From the NCBI RefSeq assembly GCF_011299095.1, contig NZ_CP049889.1, forward strand, positions 62,001 to 126,000: a DNA stretch of 64,000 bases. Direction: 5' to 3'. A program made the position numbers and the translations under genes. The notes beneath the pieces were generated by a model, which saw only the letters and a program-made list of their open reading frames with translations, searched no databases and was not told where the DNA came from. Numbering within the stretch: position 1 is the stretch's first letter; the number at the start of each line of letters is the position of its first letter. This document shows positions 58,077 through 64,000 of the stretch, one piece after another. This DNA comes from Jeotgalibaca porci (lineage in GTDB: Bacteria; Bacillota; Bacilli; Lactobacillales; Aerococcaceae).

Positions 58077-59402
58077 ATGGACAGAAAGCAGCTTGTCAAA
58101 TTTATAAGTATCCCACTCTTATCGAGTTTGCTCATCCTTCCTATGGATGTAAATGCACGAAGTATTGAAGACCTGACACAAGAGAAAGAGCAGCTTGAGA
58201 AGCAACTGCAGGAATTAGATGGAGAAAGCACCAGCCAACAAGTAAAGTTGGATGGTTTAGAAGCAAGGAAGGAGCAGTTGCGAACAGAGACCATCGCACT
58301 TCAAGAAAAAATTGATGCGCTCACCTTACAAATGGCAGAGCAACAAATACAACTGAAAAATGCTGCGGAAAAAATAAAGGGGCTGGACAAGGAAATAGCT
58401 ACCCTGGAGGAACGGATTGCGATTAGGAGAGAAAAACTCCAAATCCAAGCACGATCCGTTCAAACAAATGGCAACTCAAATCTCGTTCTAAAGGCAGTCT
58501 TTAATTCCGATAGTTTAGCAGAAATGGTAGGGAACGTGAGCGTCATCAATCGTATCATGGGCCACAACAGGGACATCATGACAGAACAAAAAAATGATCA
58601 AATGATCCTACAAGAGAAAAAAGCAGAGGCGGAAGACGTGAAGCAAGAGCTGGAATTACTGAGTGCGAATGTGGAAGTGGCAAGAACCAACCTCGTGACC
58701 CAGAAGGGAGAGTTGGAAAACCAAATCGAACAGATTGCACAAGAGTATGAACTAACGGAAGCCGAAAAGGAAGAAATCGTGCAGCAGCAGCAAGCTATCA
58801 TTCATTCGGTGAGCAACTTATCCGATGACATGAAGGAAGAACAACGCCGCATTGCGGATGAGGAGGCAAACAAACAAAGAGCGGAACAAGAGAAAGCTGA
58901 AAAGATGGCGGGAGAAATGGTTCCTGAAAGTTTCTTTGAAGAGAGTGTTCCGCTGGAATATACCTCGGCCGATCCGACGCCTTCCAATCCGCCTGAAGAG
59001 ACGATCGTCAATGGGGCTGGATTTGTTGCTCCTAGTAATGGATTTATATCAGATTCCTTTGGCTATAGGCTCCACCCCATAACCGGGGAATGGAAGTTAC
59101 ATGGCGGGATTGATTTCGCAGGATCCGGACCCATTGTAACGGCTAAAAAGGGAACGGTTTTAGTGGCTGGCTATCACAGTCAATGGGGATACTATGTCAA
59201 ATTAGATCATGGAAACGGCATTGAAACCCTCTATGCTCACATGGAGGCAGGAAGTCTTAAAGTCGCACCTGGTCAGGACATCCTTCAAGGCCAGGAGCTA
59301 GGGATAATGGGCACAACGGGAGAGTCGACCGGCGTCCACCTTCATTTTGAGGTATATGAGAATGGGACACGTGTAGATCCGGCTCCTTATTTGGGATTAT
59401 AA
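58077..59402 (+). CDS. M23 family metallopeptidase with coiled coil (EnvC-like)
   Basis: A 441-residue exported protein. The N-terminal signal peptide (about 1-27, cut near NARS) is followed by a long coiled coil (about 30-270), a Pro-rich linker, and a LytM/M23 domain (about 320-440). Zinc ligands and catalytic residues are His342 and Asp346 (HGGIDFAG), His388 (LYAHM) and His421/His423 (VHLHFE). It probably cleaves peptidoglycan peptides or activates an amidase. An AGGAGG site precedes the ATG. lgt follows by 43 bases. Its presence in a copper island is unusual. Confidence 0.88.
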   Translation: MDRKQLVKFISIPLLSSLLILPMDVNARSIEDLTQEKEQLEKQLQELDGESTSQQVKLDGLEARKEQLRTETIALQEKIDALTLQMAEQQIQLKNAAEKIKGLDKEIATLEERIAIRREKLQIQARSVQTNGNSNLVLKAVFNSDSLAEMVGNVSVINRIMGHNRDIMTEQKNDQMILQEKKAEAEDVKQELELLSANVEVARTNLVTQKGELENQIEQIAQEYELTEAEKEEIVQQQQAIIHSVSNLSDDMKEEQRRIADEEANKQRAEQEKAEKMAGEMVPESFFEESVPLEYTSADPTPSNPPEETIVNGAGFVAPSNGFISDSFGYRLHPITGEWKLHGGIDFAGSGPIVTAKKGTVLVAGYHSQWGYYVKLDHGNGIETLYAHMEAGSLKVAPGQDILQGQELGIMGTTGESTGVHLHFEVYENGTRVDPAPYLGL

Positions 59403-59445
59403 AAAGTAGGTTCATAAAAAAAATAGTGGAAACAAGGAGAAAAAA

Positions 59446-60279
59446 ATGGGACTGACATTCATGGGAACAATAAGTCGTGTCGCTCTATCATTTGGTCCAT
59501 TTACCGTTTATTGGTATGGGGTGATCATCGGTGCAGCGATGTTGCTGGGCATTAACTTGGCTTCTAGAGAAGGCAAGAACCGGGGACTGGAAGAAGATGC
59601 AATTATCGATATGATGATATGGGCCATTCCCACAGGTCTTGTGGGAGCCCGTATCTATTATCTTCTATTCGAGTGGCAATATTATATCCAAAATCCGGCC
59701 GATATTATTGCTATCTGGAAAGGCGGCATCGCCATTTATGGCGGTTTGATTGCAGGGGGGCTGGCCGTGTACTGGTTCACGAAGAAAAAAGGGATCCCTT
59801 TTTCATTGATGCTCGATATACTGGCGCCCTATGTTCTGTTGGCGCAGTCCATTGGCCGATGGGGGAACTTTATCAACCAGGAGGCCCATGGGGAAGCAGT
59901 GACCCGCACCTTTTTGGAGAACCTTTACCTGCCAAAGTTTATTATTGATCAAATGCAAATTAATGGCACCTACTACCATCCGACATTCCTGTACGAGTCC
60001 TTGTGGAGCCTCTTAGGCTTTGCCATCATTATCATGTTGAGGAATCGGAAAAACTTGTTGCGACGAGGCGAAGTGGCCCTCAGCTATGTTATTTGGTATT
60101 CGGTGGGGCGCTTCTTTATCGAAGGTATGCGCACCGACAGTTTATGGATGGGTGATTTTTTAAGGGTGTCCCAAGGGTTGTCCCTCCTCTTGTTCGTTGG
60201 CGCCATCGCCATTTGGATTTACCGTAGAAGGGATTATCCGCCAAAAGCCTACTATCTAAAAGGATGGAAGCTGAAGTAA
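59446..60279 (+). CDS. lgt: Prolipoprotein diacylglyceryl transferase
   Basis: A 277-residue seven-helix membrane enzyme that attaches diacylglycerol to the lipobox cysteine of prolipoproteins. GGIAIYGGLIAG and the Lgt signature IGRWGNFINQEAHG are present, followed by YHPTFLYESLW and GRFFIEGMRTDSL. The housekeeping lgt normally sits beside hprK elsewhere, so this copy is likely an accessory paralogue serving island lipoproteins (inference). CAAGGAGA precedes the ATG. Confidence 0.93.
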   Translation: MGLTFMGTISRVALSFGPFTVYWYGVIIGAAMLLGINLASREGKNRGLEEDAIIDMMIWAIPTGLVGARIYYLLFEWQYYIQNPADIIAIWKGGIAIYGGLIAGGLAVYWFTKKKGIPFSLMLDILAPYVLLAQSIGRWGNFINQEAHGEAVTRTFLENLYLPKFIIDQMQINGTYYHPTFLYESLWSLLGFAIIIMLRNRKNLLRRGEVALSYVIWYSVGRFFIEGMRTDSLWMGDFLRVSQGLSLLLFVGAIAIWIYRRRDYPPKAYYLKGWKLK

Positions 60280-60332
60280 GAACACTAAATCACATGGGCC
60301 ACGTCTAAAATATAGAGAGGAGCGTTTTTATC

Positions 60333-60566
60333 ATGATGGAATGTTGGAACAGCTTGACACGGGGCGGAATGGGGTCCATGATGTTTATGGGAATATTTTG
60401 GATCATCCTAGTGATTATTGTGGTGTATCTCTTCATTAAACTTGTTTCCGATAAGGGGAATCGGACGGTTGAAAAAGAAACGCCTTTGGAGGTCCTGCAA
60501 AAAGAGTTTGCCAAAGGAAACCTGACAGAAGAGGAATACCTGAAGCGTAAAAAGCACTTGGAGTAA
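60333..60566 (+). CDS. SHOCT-domain small membrane protein
   Basis: A 77-residue protein with one helix (about 18-40) after a Met/Gly-rich start, and a C-terminal SHOCT motif (PLEVLQKEFAKGNLTEEEYLKRKKHL). Such proteins accompany many copper and membrane operons; the role is unknown. GAGGAG lies upstream, with two ATGs possible (60333, 60336). It is 53 bases after lgt, probably in the same operon. Confidence 0.82.
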   Translation: MMECWNSLTRGGMGSMMFMGIFWIILVIIVVYLFIKLVSDKGNRTVEKETPLEVLQKEFAKGNLTEEEYLKRKKHLE

Positions 60567-60606
60567 ACTGCTGACGAGAAGATAAATGAAAAAAGGAGGA
60601 AAAATA

Positions 60607-61023
60607 ATGATAACGAAGTACATAAAAATGGTAAAACCCTTTGATGTTGTTATTGTCTTCCTCCTTATTGTTTTGTCTTTTTTACCGACGGTTATCTTTG
60701 CAGTCCAACAGACGAATAAGGATAATAACAATGTTTACGCGGTTATCTCGATTAATGGCGAAGAGGTGGATCGTTTCCTGCTGACAGGAAATGAGGAACA
60801 CAGACTCATTACCTACTATCCTGCACCCGGTAAATACAATATTGTCGAGATAGACGGCGAACGGATTCGAAATAAGGAAGACAACAGTCCGTACCAGATT
60901 GCGGTGCGAAGAGATTGGATTCAATCTCCTGGGGAGACGAGTCTCAATCTACCTCACCGATTATTAATTGAAATTGTAACTGAAAATCCAGAAGAGTCAG
61001 ACATAGATGTGATGGCTCAGTGA
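60607..61023 (+). CDS. NusG domain II-containing exported protein
   Basis: A 138-residue protein with one N-terminal helix (about 12-33) and a NusG_II domain outside the membrane. Pattern motifs are VYAVISINGEEVDRFLL, YNIVEIDGERIR and NSPYQIAVRRDWIQSPGE, followed by LPHRLLIEI. The family is often linked to redox or cofactor genes and has no settled function. The frame opens at 60586, but the ATG at 60607 lies after AAAGGAGG. It is the last gene of the M23-lgt-SHOCT unit. Confidence 0.85.
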   Translation: MITKYIKMVKPFDVVIVFLLIVLSFLPTVIFAVQQTNKDNNNVYAVISINGEEVDRFLLTGNEEHRLITYYPAPGKYNIVEIDGERIRNKEDNSPYQIAVRRDWIQSPGETSLNLPHRLLIEIVTENPEESDIDVMAQ

Positions 61024-61074
61024 AAAAAGCAGAACCTTGCCAAACAAAATGTATCAAACTGCCAATAAATAGGG

Positions 61075-61114
61075 AAAAAAGAGGCACTCCACCATAATGG
61101 GAGTGCCTCTTTTA
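61075..61114. terminator. Bidirectional terminator between NusG_II gene and histidine kinase
   Basis: Arms AAAAGAGGCACTCC and GGAGTGCCTCTTTT. It overlaps the stop codon of the convergent kinase gene. Confidence 0.9.
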
Positions 61115-62521
61115 TGCTTTTATGTGGCTTTCTAGCGGAAGACTGACAACAAAAGTCGTTCCTTTTCCGTATGTGCTTTCGACAGAGATGGTCCCATGGT
61201 GGGCGTTCACAATTCCTTTAACAATCGATAAACCAATCCCTTGGCCACCCAGTTTCCTGTTCCTAGAGGGTTCAGCCATATAGAACCTTTCAAAAACTTG
61301 ATTGATTTCATTTGGAGGGATTCCTTGACCGGTATCGGTTATCTTAAAGGAAGCTGCGCCACTAATTTGGGAAACCTGAAGATCAATGTGGCCACCGGAA
61401 GGGGTAAATTTAATTGCATTGTACAAGAGATTAGTTACCACTTGATGAATCTTATCTCGATCAGCAGAAATTAAAACCGCTTCTCCGTTAATGGCACATT
61501 CAATGCCCTTCTCAATCAACAAAGCTTGAAAGGTGCCGGCAACTTGTTGCGTAAGTTCTAGCAAATCAAAGGATGACTTCTGCAGCTGGCTTTCATGGCT
61601 TTCAATTTCATTGATCCGATCAATTTGTCCAATCAGGCGGGCAATGCGGTTAACTTCCTCGTAACAGTGGTAGAGGCGTTCTTCCGATACTTCCCAGACC
61701 CCGTCAATCATGGCCTCAATATTGCCTTTCAAAGTCGTCAATGGTGTCCTGATTTCATGTGCGATGTCAGAGGAAAGGCGGTTACGAATCTCTTGTTGGC
61801 GTTGGAGTTGCCCAGACAATTCATCCACGGAATCCAAGAGGCTGTCAATTTCCTGAATCCCTGTTTCCTCAATCGCCAGGTGACTGTAGTGCCCCTTCGC
61901 AATTTCCGTCGTAAAATTCTGTATTCTGACGATTGGTGAACTCAATTTTCTGGCAATCAATAACGCGAAAAATAAGGAGATAATTAGGGACCCAATCGCT
62001 ACAAAAATCAAGTTGTTCCTCATATCGGCAAGGAATAACGCATCATGTTCCGTGTAAGCGAAAGGTCCAACGGATTGCACTTCGAGAGAACCGATTGGGT
62101 CTGTTTCGCTACCGAGGGGAACGATTGTCTGCACGTAGCCACTCTCTATATCGCCCATTATCTGCTCCATATGTAGGAGGTGGGTTTGAATCCTATTTTT
62201 TGACTCTTCTTCCTCTGAGGGAGAGGGGCCCCATACTTGGTTGCCAGCGTGGTCATATACTTTTAGGATGATGCCTTTCTGGAGAGCATCGCGTCCAATA
62301 TTTTGGATTGTTGGAGGGGCATCTGCCCAAGTACCCGTTTTCTGATAGAAGTTTTCTAACTCAGTCTGGTATGCTGTTAACTCTGATTCTTGCCTTTCGC
62401 GCACATAGTCTTCGAAGTGGCTTTCCATTAAGTTTAGTGTTATCCAGCTGAAGGTCCCCACTAAGATAAAGGACAGAGAAACAAACGAGAGCAAGAGTTG
62501 CCATTTAATGGTTCGCTTCAT
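61112..62521 (-). CDS. Sensor histidine kinase
   Basis: A 469-residue membrane kinase with two helices (about 8-30 and 175-197) enclosing an extracytoplasmic sensor region of about 145 residues, then HAMP, HisKA with phospho-acceptor His255 (IAHEIRTP), and the HATPase with N box (NLLYNAIKF), G1 DTGQGIP and G2 GGQGIGLSIV. It overlaps the response regulator gene by 4 bases (ATGA). Together with the multicopper oxidase upstream, it probably senses copper or envelope stress; the ligand is inferred. Confidence 0.92.
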   Translation of the reverse strand: MKRTIKWQLLLSFVSLSFILVGTFSWITLNLMESHFEDYVRERQESELTAYQTELENFYQKTGTWADAPPTIQNIGRDALQKGIILKVYDHAGNQVWGPSPSEEEESKNRIQTHLLHMEQIMGDIESGYVQTIVPLGSETDPIGSLEVQSVGPFAYTEHDALFLADMRNNLIFVAIGSLIISLFFALLIARKLSSPIVRIQNFTTEIAKGHYSHLAIEETGIQEIDSLLDSVDELSGQLQRQQEIRNRLSSDIAHEIRTPLTTLKGNIEAMIDGVWEVSEERLYHCYEEVNRIARLIGQIDRINEIESHESQLQKSSFDLLELTQQVAGTFQALLIEKGIECAINGEAVLISADRDKIHQVVTNLLYNAIKFTPSGGHIDLQVSQISGAASFKITDTGQGIPPNEINQVFERFYMAEPSRNRKLGGQGIGLSIVKGIVNAHHGTISVESTYGKGTTFVVSLPLESHIKA

Positions 62522-63201
62522 TTTTGACCACCAAATCGATACCCCGTTCCATATGCGGTTAAGATGAAGTAGGGGTTGCGCGTGTCGTCCTCAATTTTTT
62601 GACGGATATTTTTGATGTGGGTATCGATCACCCGATCCGTTCCATCAAAATCGAGTCCTTTCACAGCGTCCAGCAGCTGTTCCCGTGAAAATAGGCGCTT
62701 TGGATGTGAGGCCAGAAGGGCTAATAAAGCATACTCGGTCGGGGTCAAAATGATTTCTTCACCTTGTTTGAACACTTGTTTTCGATCCGGGTAGATAACC
62801 AGCAAACCTTCTTCGAAAGACCACTTTTCTTCTCGGTATTCTGGTTGGACACGGCGTAAAACGGTTTCGACCCGAGCAACCAGCTCTTTCGGGCTGAATG
62901 GTTTTGTGATGTAGTCATCAGCCCCCAGGCTTAACCCTTCCAAGATATCTCTTTCGGCTGTTTTCGCAGTCAACATGATAATCGGTACAGTGGAGGAGTC
63001 CCTTATTTTTTTACAGACTTCGAGGCCAGATAAAACAGGCAGCATGAGATCCAACACAATCAAGTCAGGTTGGACAACATCAACCTTTGTTAAAGCCTCG
63101 TTTCCGCTCAAAGCGCGAAACACTTGATAGCCTTTTGCACTCAAATAGGCTTCCACGATATCCAGAATGCTTGCTTCGTCGTCCACAATTAAAATCTTCA
63201 C
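62518..63201 (-). CDS. OmpR/PhoB-family response regulator
   Basis: A 227-residue regulator with a receiver domain (DDE at the start, phosphorylated Asp51 in LIVLDLMLP, Lys in TKPF) and a C-terminal winged helix (LTPTEYALLALLASH, then RVIDTHIKNIRQKI). The frame reaches further upstream, but GGAGGAG on the - strand, 9 bases before a GTG at 63201, gives the family start MKILIVDDEAS. It is cotranscribed with the kinase downstream and the multicopper oxidase upstream (32 bases away). Confidence 0.94.
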   Translation of the reverse strand: MKILIVDDEASILDIVEAYLSAKGYQVFRALSGNEALTKVDVVQPDLIVLDLMLPVLSGLEVCKKIRDSSTVPIIMLTAKTAERDILEGLSLGADDYITKPFSPKELVARVETVLRRVQPEYREEKWSFEEGLLVIYPDRKQVFKQGEEIILTPTEYALLALLASHPKRLFSREQLLDAVKGLDFDGTDRVIDTHIKNIRQKIEDDTRNPYFILTAYGTGYRFGGQK

Positions 63202-63233
63202 GTAATCTTTCTCCTCCAATTTCGTTGGTATCT

Positions 63234-64000
63234 TCATTCTACTAAAACTTGACCCATCATGCCATTGTCTTCGTGCTCTAGGATATGGCAATGGTACATA
63301 AAAATCCCCTTTTCTGGGAATGTGACTTCAATCCTGACGCTATCGCCTGGATAAAGTGCGATGGTGTCTTTCCAACCCTGTTCATTCGCAGGAGGGGGAT
63401 TGCCGTTCCGGCTCAGTACCTTGAATTGGACACCGTGAAGATGGAAGGGATGAATCATGCCGCCCATCATGTCGGGGGCATTGTCGATTTCCCACACTTC
63501 TGTGGTTCCTACCTTTGCCCGCAAATCCACTCGCTCCATGTCAAATCGTTTCCCATCAATTGCCACCATGTGCCCCATACCACTGAAGGTGATTACTTTA
63601 TCCGGGTTACCCGTATCATCCCCTTTAGAAATGATATTTAAGGTAGTTGGCAGGGAAGAGGGTTCTTCTGTGGGTTCTTCTGTGGTCTCCTCTGTGATAG
63701 TAAGAGCCAGGACGGGAACATTTTCTTCCATTAATTTGATTTTCTCTCCAGTAGAGTAGCTGCTTAAATCAACAATAATTTCCGCACGTTCTCCCGGAAC
63801 CAGTTGCAGGTTCTCCATAGGGATAGGCTCATTCAGGAAGCCGCCATCCGAAGCGATTTGGTAGAAGGTACTGTTATCTGACAAACGGAATTGATAGTTC
63901 CGAGCATTGGAGCCATTGAGGAGACGCAGGCGGACTTTTTCATTCTTAACCTCAATATAAGAGTTAATGGTCCCATTCACCACCAAGGTATCCCCGTATG
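63234..64000 (-). CDS. Multicopper oxidase, C-terminal part (gene continues past the window)
   Basis: About 255 codons of an exported multicopper oxidase of the CueO/CopA-oxidase/spore-coat type; the 5' end lies beyond 64000. GDTLVVNGT at the edge is the cupredoxin domain 2 start. The C-terminal copper ligands are HPFHLHG and HCHILEHEDNGMM, giving the type 1, 2 and 3 sites. Such enzymes oxidise Cu(I) to Cu(II) outside the cell. A linker rich in TTEEPTEEPSS interrupts the middle. It heads the leftward operon with the two-component system. Confidence 0.93.
   Translation of the reverse strand, partial: YGDTLVVNGTINSYIEVKNEKVRLRLLNGSNARNYQFRLSDNSTFYQIASDGGFLNEPIPMENLQLVPGERAEIIVDLSSYSTGEKIKLMEENVPVLALTITEETTEEPTEEPSSLPTTLNIISKGDDTGNPDKVITFSGMGHMVAIDGKRFDMERVDLRAKVGTTEVWEIDNAPDMMGGMIHPFHLHGVQFKVLSRNGNPPPANEQGWKDTIALYPGDSVRIEVTFPEKGIFMYHCHILEHEDNGMMGQVLVE

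Overview
The window is a low-GC Gram-positive (Firmicutes) chromosome, most likely Lactobacillales and plausibly the Carnobacteriaceae/Enterococcaceae side. The evidence is the gene order (phoH-ybeY-dgkA-era-recO-glyQS, rpsB-tsf-pyrH-frr, uppS-cdsA-rseP-polC, rimP-nusA-ylxRQ-infB-rbfA), a T-box ahead of glyQS, a PolC-type replicase, RexA/RexB-type addAB genes, and a LexA gene with a Firmicutes-type SOS box. No rRNA, tRNA or CRISPR array was seen, so the genus is not fixed.

Positions 1-38,400 are core chromosome, nearly all on the + strand: ribosome and RNA maturation (ybeY, era, obg, rnz, rimP, rbfA), glycyl-tRNA synthetase, recombination and repair (recO, recJ, addAB, lexA), translation factors (rpsB, tsf, frr, infB), pyrH, lipid and envelope genes (dgkA, plsC, uppS, cdsA), the site-2 protease rseP and polC. 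Regulation readable in the sequence includes the glyQS T-box, an SOS box on the lexA promoter, a Rex-like operator before an alcohol dehydrogenase, a structured rpsB leader, an attenuator-like hairpin between rpsB and tsf, and a promoter plus attenuator ahead of rimP. polC carries a single-base frameshift in a run of six G; since the gene is normally essential, a sequencing error is the likeliest cause.

From about 38,400 to the right edge the window is an accessory heavy-metal resistance island. It opens with debris (the 3' end of a topoisomerase III gene and a YolD-like remnant). Then come cadC-cadD-cadA (cadmium/zinc), arsD-arsA-arsD-arsR-acr3 with a CoA-disulfide reductase/rhodanese gene (arsenic), a DUF1541 fragment next to a truncated group II intron reverse transcriptase, a CopY-box unit with a tiny ORF and a DUF305 membrane protein, and copY-copA-HMA mini-protein-copZ followed by copB. 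The last part holds envelope-facing genes: a DUF1461 membrane protein, a His-rich mini-protein, an M23 peptidase, a probable second lgt, SHOCT and NusG_II proteins, and a leftward multicopper oxidase-response regulator-histidine kinase operon. Base composition changes from module to module (cadA and the reductase look GC-richer, acr3 AT-richer), which suggests stepwise assembly by horizontal transfer.

Functionally the island combines cytosolic sensing (CadC, ArsR, CopY), metal chaperones (ArsD x2, CopZ, the HMA mini-protein), ATP-driven or carrier export (CadA, CadD, Acr3 with ArsA, CopA, CopB) and extracytoplasmic copper oxidation and sensing (multicopper oxidase plus two-component system), with a lipoprotein-modifying enzyme that may serve the exported parts.
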